Origin: Rhizoctonia solani
Taxonomy: Eukaryota > Basidiomycota > Agaricomycetes > Cantharellales > Ceratobasidiaceae
Direction: 5' to 3'
Length of the DNA stretch: 64,000 nt
NCBI RefSeq assembly: GCF_016906535.1
Contig: NC_057371.1
Coordinates: 2,604,001-2,668,000, forward strand
The notes beneath the pieces are model-generated. The model was given only the letters and a program-made list of their open reading frames with translations. It was not told the origin of the DNA and made no database searches. Each line of letters starts with the position of its first letter. Position 1 is the stretch's first letter. This document shows, piece by piece, positions 44,580 through 59,868 of this stretch. Position numbers and translations under genes: made by a program.

Positions 44580-47051
44580 TTAGAATCCCCAGTCGCTCTT
44601 GATTATGTCAGCTGCCTTTTCCGCAATACCGTACACGGTGCGTTGCAGATGAGCGGCGAGGTGCATCGGGATCACACTTGCGTCCACCTATCATCGTGAC
44701 AGCTTTCAGAAACGAACATTAAAGAAGACTGTCCCAAAAGATCACATACCACTCGTAGATTACTCGTTCCATACACCTTCAGTTTCTCATCCACCACCCC
44801 TCCAACCGACTTGGGCGCCATCGTCGCAGTTCCAATTGGGTGGTGCAAAGTGCGGATACTAGCCTTGACCCACTTGGTGATATCTTCGTCCGACTTGATA
44901 TCTGGACTAGGGTCCTGTCGGGCAACAAGCATCGCAGCCAATGGTTCGGTCTTGGCAATCTTATCGGCAAACTTGACCGACTCGACAAGGATGCTCTGGT
45001 CTATATCGGAGACGAAGCTTTAGAAAAAGTAGTATCAGGCCGCAGTTAACGCACCTATTTGTTTGGATAGATAGTTAGGGTCGATAGCTGGAGGCGACAG
45101 GGGGTCTGAGGTGTTGAGGTGCTAGCCATGACGTAAGCCGACTGATCGCGTGGCACGTGGCGGATAGAGGTCACGACTTACAATGTTTCCACGAGAGAAT
45201 GGATGCTGAATGCACATGATAATCGAGATATATGACGTATTCGGCTTTGCGGGACCAGGTCCAAAGTATCCTGATGAGACCACACAGTCAGCAACACTCT
45301 CGGGAAAGCACCGACTAGTATGCTTGCCTGGGTGCAGAATAACTTCGACGTTACCCATCTTCTTCCTCAGCCACAGCTCTTGGATTCTGTACTGCTGTTT
45401 CTGAAGCATCGTAGGTTTCTCCTTCTTCACGTCCTCCCAGAGTGACCTGTGCATATGCGCAATCTTGCCAGAACTAGCAAGGGAGTAAAGGTCGATATAC
45501 GATAGCATGGAGTTGGAAGCAGTCATTGGTCCGTCATGAGTCCTTTCACTGCTCTCTCGTAAGTTCCCTTTCATCGAATATCCCTTAAGCCCACTTACTA
45601 CTGAGCTTCGGCAGCTGCTCTAAATGTATTGTTATACCCAAGGTTATCATAGGTGACAAAGCCTGGCTTTACTTCGTATGTGGTCGAGACCAATATATGG
45701 TCTTGGTAGTTCTCCCCAACCCCGGGAAGATCCACCTTTGGGGTAATCTGGTACTTCTTCAAGACGTCGCTGTTGCCAATACCGCTGAGTTCGAGAAGCT
45801 GAGGGGTCAGAAGAGTACCTGAAAGTCCGTTGTTAGCCTTGAAAACACCCACTGCAACGCATGATCAACTCACCAGCCGAAAGCACGACTTCCTTTTTAG
45901 CCTTGGCAGTGAATGACGTGCCCCTGAATTGAAAAGAGACGCCCCTGGCCGTAACATCTTTCCCAGAATGATCAAGTTCGATTTTGGTGGCTTGAGCCTC
46001 GGTCAATACGACAAGGTTGGGCCTGTGAGCGGCGGACTTGTAGTAGGTGTTCCCTGCATAGGACCGGATGCCGGCAGTACGATTGGTAGAAGTGGCGGCG
46101 TTGTAAATGCCGAATGTGGTTCCACTGTCAGGGTCGAGATTGGCTGGGATCCCCACCTTCATGGATGCAGCACGGTATGGGAATACAGGGTCACTGTACC
46201 AAGCTGGACACCACCCGAGTCAGCAAATCGAGCCTGTTGGCGCATGATGCGTACGTACTGTTGTAGGATCCAGCAATCATGCCTTGGGTTCCTTGACTTG
46301 CTGGAATTCCTTCTTGGTTGACCGAAGCTCTGATGGGGTCTACCATCTCGAAATGCTCCGCCTTTTTCATATAAGGTAGCAACCCTATCATGCGGGTAAT
46401 CTGGGATCTAGAAATTAACTACTGAATGACTTGCCATTCCAGTTCCAGCCCTTGTTACCAAGACGCTCCCATGCTAAACAGCATACATGAATGAGCGCCC
46501 GCGAACTATAGTACCGTTGCGATGCAACTCACCATCATATTCAATCTTGGATCCCCGCCCAAATATTAGCAAACCGATGGTGCTGGATCCTCCTAACGTC
46601 TTTCCTCTTGGCAAGTTTATTGACTGGTTATTTAGGTGCTTTTGAGGGACGGTCGTGAGTCTCCAGTCGTACGTGGCATTCATCTGCAGAAATCGATTTA
46701 ATACTGCAGCTAGAGCATATGGTATTGTGAGATAATGCGAACGCGATACCGGTATAAATTAATCTTACCAGGGGTATTAATAAGTGGGTCATTTTCAAAA
46801 TATCGACCGGCTTCAATGACGCCTACTCGCACGTTCGAGTTTTCGGAAAGTCTGTAAAACTTTTATTAACTGGGCTGATTTCAACGTCGTGGCTTCACAG
46901 CGTACCTGTTAGCGACAACGAGCCCCGCTAGCCCCCCGCCTACTACGAGGTAGTCAAAATCGTTCTTCACAAACTCCTCTCCACTTGAAGAGAGGGTGGC
47001 TGTCGCTAAGCCAATGCAAACTAGTTGCGAGAATAGCAGTGCTAATTTCAT
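44580..47051 (-). CDS. GMC-family FAD oxidoreductase (aryl-alcohol-oxidase-like), secreted
   Basis: Flavoenzyme expected to oxidise an alcohol and pass electrons to oxygen or a quinone, giving H2O2 for lignin attack or defence. ATG 47051 begins a signal peptide (MKLALLFSQLVCIGLATATL) followed by the FAD dinucleotide fold YLVVGGGLAGLVVANR. GMC signature 1 (GKTLGGSSTIGLLIFGRG) is near 46590 and signature 2 (SAGTLLTPQLLELSGIG, joined over a small intron) near 45800. The active-site region TLHHPIGTATM is near 44840, and VDASVIPMHLAAHLQ near 44660. Stop at 44580-44582. About a dozen short introns; I find plausible splice sites throughout. The exon around 46200 seems shorter than in relatives, so a small deletion is possible. 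Substrate not inferable. Confidence 0.85.
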
Positions 47052-48411
47052 GACGAAACTCGGAGTGGAATGGTGAATGAAGGAGTATGGTGAGGACTTG
47101 TAAGAAATCCTCTATGTGAATTTATAGATATGGAAGGTCGAATCACGACCGATCAATCCGGTCTACTCGCGCCGCCATAGGCTGTCCACATAAACGAGGT
47201 AAATGCTTGATCGTGCCGCCCAGTATATGGATCCTGAGCGTTTTTGATGATCATGCGCTAGTTATGGCCTTTGCTTGGGTTTCTAAGGATCTAGAGACAT
47301 GGGGCATCGAAGCTCAGCACGAAAATCAGCTCGGAAAAGGGAAGACAGCGCAAACGGCGTACGTTATTCGTCAAGTTACGGCTGACTTTCAATCCATATC
47401 CATTTGCCTTGGTCTTGGTCTGCCATAGTTGCGTGGTGGGAGCGCCAGGAACAGGGGGAGGCACGGTTGTAATTGCAGTGTGGGCAGGAGCTTGCCCCGC
47501 CACTCCATGAATGGCCGTGAAGAGCAGCATAACTCAATTGAGTCTCCTAGAAGCGGCATTAGCTGCTGACTAAGAATCGAGTCGCCGATTGCTTCTCCCT
47601 GAATGGGTGCCACGGGCGAGACCTGGTAGCACGGCAGACTGTGGCGGTGTGATCTATTTAGAGTTTATTTTTTAGGCTACAATATTTTCTTGCGCCAGCC
47701 CTGACAACCAACCACTGTGCCCTTCGAGGCAAGTAAGCCCGTCTGTTACCTATAAAATCACATTAATGATAACCTCATCCAACTCCGCTTTGAATGGGTA
47801 AGATGAATAGGTATGATGCGAAATAATAGCTGAGTGCTAGCCGTAACCTTGCAGTACAACGGTCAGGGAATCAAAATAGGGATCTCCTTATACTAGGGCG
47901 TGCCTCGTCGGATAAATTCACTAGCTAGTGGCCCAGCTATTGCTTCGGCTTCAGCCATGAATGAGATGGTCTGACCGTCATTTGAGTCCATCAGGTGAAC
48001 CAAACTGTTTCTGCACTTGCTTCTACGAACTTTTGCATATGACTTTATTTATTTTTCGAGGATGGGTCAGGGTCATCAAGCAAGACAAGCCCAAGAAATG
48101 GTTCCTTCCTGTACATGCGCTGGTGAATTTTGCTTCCACTCTGTGCTACACTTTTCTCTGGATCTCGCGCTTGTATGATACCCGCTCATGAGTCCATCTG
48201 CGAAGTGAATCATACATGATTCAAGTTAATGAATGAATTACACTTCTCTTAAGCCAATGTTGCCCACGGTATCCTTCACAAAGGGTTGCGATAGTTCAGC
48301 CCTTCTTTATTCGAACTCTATTGGCCAGGGCTGCTGTGGCAGTTATTTACAATGTAGGGACGACAAGTACATATTGCATCAGTGAGATAGTCACTCGCGC
48401 CCATCAACTCG
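47052..48411. other. Intergenic region upstream of GMC
   Basis: No recognised gene. A minus-strand frame at 47291-47530 starts with a signal-like MLLFTAIHGVAGQAPAHT and could be a small exon, but no continuation was found. The region also holds the GMC promoter. Confidence 0.35.
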
Positions 48412-49140
48412 ATGTCTATGACCGAACCACCAAGCATTCAACCACGGTCGTACACCACTTGGTACTTCTCCTTATCTCAAGATAGTCTATCGTACGATGC
48501 TTTGTTACTGACACTCCTCTATAATGAATACCCGCCTCGAGGGCTCACCCTGAGAGACGACCTAATACCAAGCCCCCAAAACATCCTGTCGTGGCTATAC
48601 GATGAATGGGGCTCGATCGCGATTCCAGTCGGTAGGTGGTTCGCGCCCTGAAAATCCTCGAAGAAGGGACCGATCACGAACATGACCTCCCAGCCCCTGA
48701 CTCTGCACCAGGAGCGAGAAAGAAATCACATCTCGAAAACTGGGCATGTTCACAAGGAATGAATAAAAGTGAATGATTGGAATTCTCCCAGTGGGCCGGG
48801 TTTACAACAGAAGCGTAGCCATGCCGTATCGTGATCACATTGAACGGGCGAACCGTGATCATCAAACAGGCCATGACATGGGCAGTGTATTCGGAACCGA
48901 GCCTCAAAACGCTAATAGCGTGGGGAGCCAACCTGAAATGTCAGATAAGGCTGACGGCTTCCCCTGAGGTACGGACATGGGAAGTCTTGAATGCTTCGCC
49001 ACTGTCTTTGATCGGACAGATACGAATAGCAGCCCTTCCGAGTTGTGGAGTGCAGTTGGCCCCCGGATACCACGTGGTGTCTTGTGGTTCCGGTGCGGCT
49101 TGTCAAGGTAACGCCGAATTCACCATTTTCAATTTAGAGT
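48412..49140 (+). pseudogene. Unrecognised coding-like fragments
   Basis: Two open pieces with protein-like composition: 48412-48651 (ending PSPQNILSWLYDEWGSIAIP and a stop or donor) and about 48831-49135 (TVIIKQAMTWAVYSEPSL ... GYHVVSCGSGAACQGNAEF). They might be exons of one small gene, but no start-to-stop model fits and no family is recognised. Confidence 0.25.
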
Positions 49141-50915
49141 GGATAGCCACTGAGAATTTATTTGGGTTTATATGCTGGACATTTTCTTATTTTAGCTTCT
49201 CCGTTCTACAGACCGTGCATTAGTGTGTCCATGCGTTACATCAACGTGCCATATGTATTTTCCGACAAACCGGAGATATTTGCCCGAATAAAGTAAGAGT
49301 GAAAGTGAAATTCAAGAAAAGCACAGTTAAGGCTTAGCCTGGTGTTTCCGATAATCGAGGCAATAGGGCAGGCATCGCCCCCATCCTATAGCTACATTTA
49401 CAGTCGGCGGCCAACATTATTACCCCTTGTAATTACCAATAGAGTGACTCTATTCAGCTGAACTCCCATGATAATTACATTGGTTGGATTATACAAGAAA
49501 GCACCAGATTTCACTTACATGTCTCCGTCTTGGTCAATATACATCTAGGTGGATCCAAAGAGCAAAGTCTTTGTTCCTTGAGAAGTGGATCGCAACAGGG
49601 AGAGGTATCTCACCATACGTGTATGCGGTTGTATGCAAATCTCGTGAGTTAGGCCGAGGGAGAAGCATCGAATTTTAAACAGAATCCAAACTTCCCTATC
49701 TTTTGTTTCGTGAAATCAGGCACACATGAGTGAACAAAATCTGGTTAGGCCCACCGGATCATCATTGTTTGTAATAAATGCTTTGCGTCACGAGTCGGTT
49801 TTATTTGGTGGCACACTATCAGCCTGCAGTATACCCGTCTTGATACGCCTGGAGGCACTTCTGCCCTGTTGGCAAAACCAAGCCGGGCACTTCGATTCAC
49901 AGCCATCAGCCAAGATTCGGGATAGCGGCACCTCGTGATACTTACTCTGCGATTATGCGCCCATGCATTTATCCTGGAAGCTATAGTAATCGAAATTCTT
50001 TGAAATATGAGGGAGTAATTTATCTGTTCAGTCTCATAAACTTATAGGGGCAGATGCTAAACTCTACATTGTTGGCTGATATAGCTGGTACTGGTCGGGT
50101 ATAGGTCTAAAACGCGAAGACTTTTATCAGAAACCTGATAGCCCTCTGAAGCAGCAGCAATTTCTGGTTCCCGTATTAAACAGCCAAAAATATGAATTTG
50201 TATGCACTCAGTCTCCTATTTGTTTTTATCATGCATACAATATGCCCGTAATAGTTGCGAGTGTATTCTGAGATTTCAAGTTTAATGTGGTAGTCCTTTT
50301 CTCTCCGAAACTATTGTCACTGATACTGTTACTTGATAAAGCTGTACGTACATGCTACAGGACAAAACCAATACGACACCATTAGTATCGTTCAGCCATT
50401 CTACTTGCCCCTATACTCGACTTGACGGGAGAATTTCCATTGTTTACAGGATTTAAAGTATGTGAATTGGTTTAATCAATTAGGCTCAAGCACAAGGGGC
50501 AGCATTCGTGTAGTGTGACAAGCTTCAAGCAATGGCGCTAGCCGTTCATTGTAGTGCGTCGGCATTGTTGAGATCTTGACTGGCAGACGATTGCTCAATC
50601 ACAGGTGACATACTGTAAGCAAAAGGGACTCGTTTAAGTAGTTCGATAAGTATGAGCGCTTGAGTGAGCACGCGCCCGCCTCCAACCAGTCCATGGAGGC
50701 TGGACGCAGACACGAGTCCGGGAGGCACGTGATAGGATCCCAGGGGCTATGTCACGTGTAGGCTGGACGTTCTTCCCATCGGCCACGTCGACTTGGAAAT
50801 AATAACTGCGGGGAGCGCTCAAACAGTCTATGTAGTCACCCGCGGAACTCAACCTCGTCCAAGAGCCCCTTGCTCAACACTTTCTTTCTTGATTTGTTCC
50901 TAGATTTCGAGTACG
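49141..50915. other. Gene-free region upstream of ALG5
   Basis: AT-rich sequence without recognised coding regions or repeats. The last few hundred bases (from about 50500) are more G+C-rich and probably contain the ALG5 promoter. Confidence 0.4.
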
Positions 50916-52273
50916 ATGTTATTGGCCCTTACTCTTACCACAGTCTGCCTTTTTCTCGTATTGGTGAGTATGCGGATATTACCATAATATCTCCGATTAT
51001 GATGACACTGCTATCATCCTTGTTCTTCGAGTTTTGGGATGCTTTGCTTCGCCAGAACGACGACGACACTACCAAAGCCAGAGCTTATGCTCCTCACTGA
51101 ATCACCCTATCCCCGATTATTGCTTGTTTTATGAGAGTTACTGACGTGTTTATTCTATAGGTGTATATCCTGCTCGTGGTACTTTCACCCTCTATACCAA
51201 CCCCGGGCCCAGAAGCATTCAAGTACCGCTCAAACTCGGAACCTACCATCGCATATCCTCTCCCCTCCTCAACCGCACCAGCAGAATGTGACTTGTCCGT
51301 TGTCATTCCGGCTTACAATGAAGCAAAGCGACTCCCGCCCATGCTTACCGAAGCCCTCAATCACGTACTCGGAAACAAGCTTTGGCGGAGCGTTGAATTC
51401 CTAATCGTTGATGATGGGAGTAAGGATAATACCGCAGACGTCGCGCTCGAATTTCCTGTCCTGAAGACCCGAAGTCTTCAGTCAACGTATCAATTCGAGT
51501 AGTTAAGCTTCCTCAAAATAGCGGAAAAGGATCGGCGGTCAAGCACGGGATGTTACACGCTCGAGGCGAACGCATGCTCATGGTCGACGCCGACGGTGCT
51601 TCGAAATTCTCCGACCTTGACAAGCTCTGGGATGCAATGGACAATGGCGCTGACGTTGTTTGCGGGAGTCGTGCCCATCTAGTTGGGACAGATGCGGTTG
51701 TCAAGGTACGTCGCACAGCCTTCGTGATGGCGGTGCCGGTCATCTCACCGTATCATTTATAGCGCTCCTTTATCAGAAATACATTGATGTATGGCCTCCA
51801 TACACTGCTCCGTTTCCTCGGAGTTTCACATATCAGGGATACGCAATGTGGCTTCAAGCTTTTTACGCGTCCAGCTGCCCATACGCTCTTCCAAACGTTG
51901 CATATACCTCATTGGATTTTCGATGTGGAATTGCTCGTGGTCGCGCTCATGTGTGGAATGAAGACTGATGAAGTCGCTGTTGGGTGGCATGAAGTCGCAG
52001 GTTAGCAATTTTCTCGGATCTACCGTCCCCTTTTTACACATGCCAATCTAATCGCTATATTCAGGCTCTAAGATAAACATTCTGTGGGATACGCTTGAAA
52101 TGTTACGTGACTTGCTTGTTCTGCGCGCCAACTACGTCACAGGGCGCTGGAAGGTCGTTCGCGTCGACAATGCGCAGACAAATGGAAGCGCGGGGAACGG
52201 TCATGTGACCGACTTGGAGAACAAGTCAGCTGCTAATTTGCGTCGACGAGTTGTGGACGCTACACAAAAGTAA
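50916..52273 (+). CDS. ALG5: Dolichyl-phosphate beta-glucosyltransferase
   Basis: Makes dolichyl-phosphate glucose from UDP-glucose at the ER membrane, the donor for the last steps of N-glycan precursor assembly. Exons: 50916-50963 (a membrane anchor, MLLALTLTTVCLFLVL), 51161-51705, 51763-52000, 52065-52273. GT2-family motifs are LSVVIPAYNEAKRLPPML, FLIVDDGSKDNT, SGKGSAVKHGMLHARG, MLMVDADGASKFSDL (DxD), DTQCGFKLF and HIPHWIFDVELL. The exon sum is one base short of a multiple of three; the frame slips near 51452-51460 between VALEF and PEDPKSSVNVSI. With one extra base the protein is 346 residues, normal for the family. A one-base deletion in this conserved gene is either an assembly error or a real lesion. 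Confidence 0.92.
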
Positions 52274-55200
52274 AATACATGAACTGCTGAGGTGTTATTG
52301 ATACCAGTGTGAATAAATATCTATTGTTTTTCGCATTAAGACATGACGCGCCCGCAATCGAGACGAATTAGCATCGGATTGGATGTAGGCTACATGCTCC
52401 AATTACCTTCAGCGCTGAAACCGAATCCGATTCGTTGTGATTCATTATATTTGTCGACGCAGCCCTGTGTCTATTGAGCTATAAGTTGCGGGACCGCGTT
52501 GTCGCGATCTCAAAATATTTGTTGATTAATACGCATTCAACATAAGCACCATTGTCCTTGGTGTATCCTCTTTTCCTAAATGCAAGCCCAACTTGGCCCA
52601 ATACACGCTGCTTACATAGTAGCAGCGTTTGGGCTCCGTGTTCTACATTGCAATTACACCTACTCACCTTGTTTATCTTAGTATCACATTCTTACCTTAG
52701 GTTTATTAAATTATGATTTTGCCCAATAGATATTAACAAGTAATTGACGAGCTTCCCAAAATATGGGTAGAGGTGGAGTTGGTGTTTGACCATCTCAAAC
52801 CTCTATTAGCGAACAATCACTTTTATCAATCTCTTAAATGCGCGTGTTCTATTTGAGTACCAATATCATATCCGACCTGATTTCTAACAGTGCCTGCTTA
52901 CTTGTATGCGCAAAACTTGTCGGTAAAAGTGTTAGTGTATTGCTGGAATCGATTATTTCCCGCGTTGGACTTCAAGTATCTTCCTATGGCTGACTCGTCT
53001 TATCCTAGTTCTGACGATACCAATGGTCTTAGTACTATATTGGTACAAAAATGGATGGCCAGCTGGGAGAAGCTTAGAAAAGAGTGTGTTTATGTTTATA
53101 CGTGTATGCCGAATGGGTAAATGGGTGGATATTACATATTGGTGCTATATGAGATGCCTCACTACACGCTTAATACGATATTTCAACACATCAACTGGTA
53201 CACAGCTCCTTGAACTTGCGCAACCTGTACTAGTGCCCCCAAAAAATATTGTACCTATCTACAAGTTTTATTAATGCATGAAGTGGTAATTCAGAAGTTG
53301 TGATGGAGTGTTGGTCAATTTATATTTCATGCAACACTTGTTGTGGGCACTAGTACTTCTGAAATTGATTATAGAGTTTATTTCAAGTCCCGATCGCCTT
53401 GCTGATTCACACCCTTGAAATTCCGTGGGCTTCCTATGAATCAGATGTTATGACAAGCTCTCTCGGCGGCTCTCTGCTATGTCCGGGTCATGATCAGAAT
53501 TGGAAACTTCGACCGTATGCACGCGGCCCGGTAACTTCACAATAGAGAATTACAATGTCTCCATCCGTAGATATTTCTGAGCGCGTGTCGCCCTTTGTCG
53601 CCAATCTCAAGTCAACTTCTATTACTAGAAGCCGCCACCTGTATCTGCGAAACCTCCAGTGCGTCCTTCAGAGCTTGCGGTATGTTACCTAAAACACCAA
53701 ACGTTTGTGGCTATCCAGACCTCCCGGTATGGTGTTTACCAAGCTAGTACCCGTTTAAACTTGAGGATTCTCCTTTGTGTGCACATGTGCTTGTGTAAGG
53801 AATTATTTTTGGCCTGCAACGATAAACCCCTGTTTTGTGTGAACTTGTTAGGAATAGATAATAAATTCAAGGTGTTATGTATTGTTCTGTTCCTTTCCAT
53901 TATTGGGTGGTTGACACCTAGAACGTTAACTCTAAATCCGTGCCCGTCACTCATCAAATCTATAGGCCCCATAATTCACCGGATAAAACTTGCTGACGTC
54001 GTGCTACCGAAACACATGAGTCAATGTAGATCTAGATTTATTTGGGAAGGTATAATCCCATTCTCTCGTTTTGAAATTGAAGTGAATTAGTATATCAGTG
54101 TCATTTGATGGCTGCCCGAGGACACGCGGGGGGAAGAAGTCCCTACACAAAATTAGTTGGGAACACAAGCGCCAGCGAAAGCTTTTTTTGGTGGGCGAGT
54201 ATCCTATTCTATCTGCATCTCTCCAAAATTTCTTGGATTCTTTTAAACATTTCTTGTCAATACAACTTACAACATCAAACTATCAATATCGAGCTTCAAC
54301 CTGTGCGTATCAGCTCACGAGGAGATCTAGTGAAAGATGATGATCTTAAATCCACAGCCATGTTGAGAAAATATTACTGTTCTACCGATAACTAATGCGC
54401 CATGGATACTTTCAAGCGAAATATAGATATGGAGTTCTTACCTTCATGGTCTATAGCAGCTAATGAATCCTAAAGCACCAAACAATAGTCAGATAGCATA
54501 AATGGTTGCGTAAATGAGTGCTTCCTTCAGGCAAGTTGTTTGGATACCATACGGGACGGGCAACTATGTCCTCATTATAAGGATATGTTACACTTCAATG
54601 AAAGTTTCCTATTCACTACACATGCACTATCAGATTCGACAAAATCATTTTCACCGCTCTTTGAAGAGTATCGTTGGCCACATAGGAATTTTCTATGGTT
54701 ACGCATACAAATCCAGAAGACACCGAAATCGGGCAAGCAAGAGTGAATCATAGGGTTGCATATAAAGAGCAGGTTTATCGTATGAAGCGAGAGAAAGCAC
54801 ATACGTAGAGCGGATAGTGTTGGCGAGAGGCGATCTCATTCTCACTCTGATGCATTATGGAATATGCATACAGGCAGTGTGGATCATGATTAGGGCTTAT
54901 CCGTTCAGTGCGCCGCAATAAAGATCAGCGCAACGAAAAGGTTACCTAATAATCACCAGGTATCAATGAAAATAGTCTATAATAGATAGTTATTCGATGC
55001 TAGTATAACCTCGGATACGGTCTAACGATATTAAAGCACACGCAAAACCAATGCTAGTGTGCGTGGCTAAGAATTCAGTATAACAAATGAAATCAAAGCC
55101 CACGCTCAAAATCATCCATAAGCTTGACAGAGTCCAATGTATGTTTACTGTATGTGATATATGGATGTATGATGTGACAATCAACGTTACACTCAGTATC

Positions 55201-56103
55201 AAAACAGGATCATACCCCCTATTGCTAGTTGATCCCGTGTCGGAGCAAGAGCAACACGCTCGTCGAGATTTATTACCAAATTTCGAATTTCCTACTAATC
55301 GAATTGATGCACCAGTGATCGGACTAGCAAACTCGGAGAACCACCCGCAAGTCTGATATAAGTCAACTTAGCAAACAGTATCGAATACTGCACGTCGAGC
55401 CTATTTGGCAGTGCAACCTTCCTAATCATATTACCGCATCCTCAAAACATTTCAAAACTCATCAACTGTAATTATCCGAGAAGGGTCATCGGGTTGAAAA
55501 TCTGTCTATGCAAATTCGAGACGGCATACCACGATGCTGCAACATACGTATCATACAATCATTGAGGTTGCGTTTAAAGCTATGTAGTATGCTTGCCAAA
55601 CTTTATGCTTGTAGTTGGGATGATATTGATTTGTACCATACAAACCGCTGACTTAAACTCAATTGTGGCGCGGGTAATCTCTCACTACGTATTCTGTTCG
55701 AGATCATCTTCTGGCGCAATTTGCATTGATTGATAAGCTCTCCAGTAAGGAACATTGACTAAATTGTGAATCTATCGCTCCTATAAGGATACCAAATATG
55801 GCAATTCGATCGCGCTCCGTCTTATGCCTTGGGAACAAAACTGTAAACTCGGTCCGCCGAGCGGCGAAATGTATTGAATTACGGCAGAGGGTTAGAATTC
55901 GAAGTCGACGAGCAGGAGGCATTCATTCGGAATGGGACGCCGGGACTTACTCCGGGTCGCTGGTGTGATAGCAATGTATATAAACCAACTCGCGGCCACA
56001 TCATCCAGACATCATCCAGCTACTTTGCTACCACTTTAGATCCATCGTCGCATTGAAATTGACTTTATCTCATTTCTACTACCCTACGCTCTCCCTTTTC
56101 AAG
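52274..56103. other. Long gene-poor region
   Basis: AT-rich. No gene is recognised. A start-like stretch at 53554 (MSPSVDISERVSPFVANL) followed by a Pro-rich piece (KPPPVSAKPPVRPSEL) near 53628 could be exons of a decayed gene. The remaining open frames are short and without domains. Confidence 0.4.
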
Positions 56104-57784
<1,681 letters not shown>

Positions 57785-58223
57785 AAGAAAGGCTCTGTAT
57801 GGCTTTGTTTTATATAGAAAAGAAATGATGATTTACTGATGCCTAACAATAGACATAAGAAGCGCACGGCGCCTACAACTTGTCCACAGGCGGATCCGGG
57901 TTCGTTCGCCGGCTTCCGGTGTCAGACTCAGACTCACAGGCGAAATATGCTCGTTAGTGTGGGGATCGACCCGCAGACAAATATCGTGTCGTGCTATCCA
58001 TCTTTGACACATACGGGAAATTATGCCCGAAGATCACGGAGTTAACACCTAACTACTGTTTAGAATGATGCGGAGGCTTTTCCGCTGGGGGTCATGGTGA
58101 AGTACGTATGACGAAGATATTGCAGTGTGCGGCTAGATATCCGCACCATGGGCGGTATCTGCACATTATTTATACCCGTTCTCCCGGTCGACCTGACTTC
58201 ACTGCACTTCTGAATATTCACCT
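57785..58223. other. Short intergenic region
   Basis: Between the Old Yellow Enzyme and MDR genes. A 'tatttatac' TATA-like element is near 58169, about 55 bases before the MDR start codon. Nothing else is seen. Confidence 0.4.
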
Positions 58224-59591
58224 ATGGCACCAACAGCAAACGGCTCTGCCAACTTCAACGAAATTCCCGAACGTCATGTCAATGATAACACCGTAGCATA
58301 CGGGTCCAGTTCCATCGACCTTGAAAATGTTCCTCTTAACGGTGGCATACTTGTGAAGACCCTGTACCTTTCAATTGACCCTCACATGCGTCTCTGGATG
58401 GAGGAGTCTAAGGGTGCTTCCACAGGCCCCAGCTATGAGCTCGGTAAACCGTAAGCCTTTCCAGTGAAGCTTCGCTACCGATCGTTGATAAACTACAGGA
58501 TCTGGGGTATTGGTATGGCGTTAACACTACGATCTGAGAAAGATGGCATCCATCAAGGGGACGTTGTCTACGTGCAAATTTATCGTAGGTCAAAGTCCAC
58601 TCAATCCCGAATTGTGTTCTTAACCGCCCATCATCAGCGTTCCAGGAGTACAATGTTTTGAGCGCAGAAACTCCTTTGCGAGTGATCCGACCAGAGCCTG
58701 GAATTCCACTCTCGGCGTATGTAAATGTCTTGGGGATGCCAGGTAACTATCTCGAATCTTTAACCCAGAACACATGATAAACACATGACAAATCCCTTCA
58801 CGCTTAGGCCAGACTGCATTTTATGGGCTGGAACTCATGGAAGTCCTAAGTCTGGGGAAACAATCTATGTATCTGCCGGTGCAGGGACAGTTGGATCGTA
58901 AGTACAAACTCTGGTATTATCGCTGGTCCCCCGACTCACCAAATAAATAGAATCGTATCCCAGCTAGCGAAAGCGAAGGGTTTGAAGGTTATCGCATCCG
59001 CAGGCTCAAATGAAAAAGTCGAGGCTATGAAACGGATGGGTGTGATGTTGCATTCAATTATAAGACCGAGCAAGTTGTGGACGTGCTAGCTAAAGAAGGT
59101 CCCATTGATATATATTGGGATCATATTGGTGGCCCCCAGCTTGAGGTGTGTCGATTTGTTGCACCGATTTTGTTTTATCTGACGCTGTTGGTTAGGCGGC
59201 TATTGGCGCTTGTAACCTTTACGCCCGCATCATTGTATGCGGGGCTTTGCTGGCTTTTAATAATGCTCCGCCACATCATGTCAAGGTATAATAATATATT
59301 TCTTCAAAACTGAATTCCAGGTACTAAATTCTCATATAGAACCTCGCTGAGATCCTGTACAAAAGGCTTCGGGTTCAGGGATTCATGTACTGGGAGGCTG
59401 AATCTCAAATCGAGGGGCACAACAATAACCCAGTAAAATTTATTAGCACGATGACACCACTGGTCAAATCTGGAAAGATAAAATGGACAGAGCAAGTGTT
59501 CGATGGGATCGATTCTGTCAATCGGGCAGTTGCCACAGCTCTAACAAGTGGTAATGCCGGAAAGGTGGTGGTCAAAGTTGCAGACCTCTAG
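58224..59591 (+). CDS. MDR-family NAD(P)H-dependent alkenal/ketone reductase
   Basis: Zinc-free medium-chain reductase of the leukotriene-B4-dehydrogenase / double-bond-reductase type, which saturates alpha,beta-unsaturated aldehydes and ketones. Exons include 58224-58450 (MAPTANGSANF ... LSIDPHMRLWM), 58499-58584 and 58638-58742 (FQEYNVLSAETPLRVI). The cofactor fold follows: GQTAFYGL, GETIYVSAGAGTVGS, IVSQLAKAKGLKVIASAGS and IDIYWDHIGGPQLE. The last exons read ARIIVCGALLAFNN and VQGFMYWEAESQIEG and end KVVVKVADL with a stop at 59589. One-base corrections are needed near 58828 and 59042. Family assignment is firm, substrate unknown. Confidence 0.85.
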
Positions 59592-59868
59592 CATAAACGT
59601 TGTCATAACCCATGTAGATGTCTCACCCAAATGTCATGCCCAGGTGAAATATGATAATATGGTGTCCAGGCTAGGCGGTATAAAACTGCTTCGTTGAATA
59701 ATCCCTATTTAGTCGACTTTCTTGGTAGACTGAGTTCAATCACACTTGCAAACGTGACTTTGGGTTGTAACTTACCCTATAGTCAACAGTGAGCTTTGCC
59801 TTAAACACATAAAAAAGCGCATATAATTCATGGGGGCTTTATACACAGACACACGTACATCATGACTA

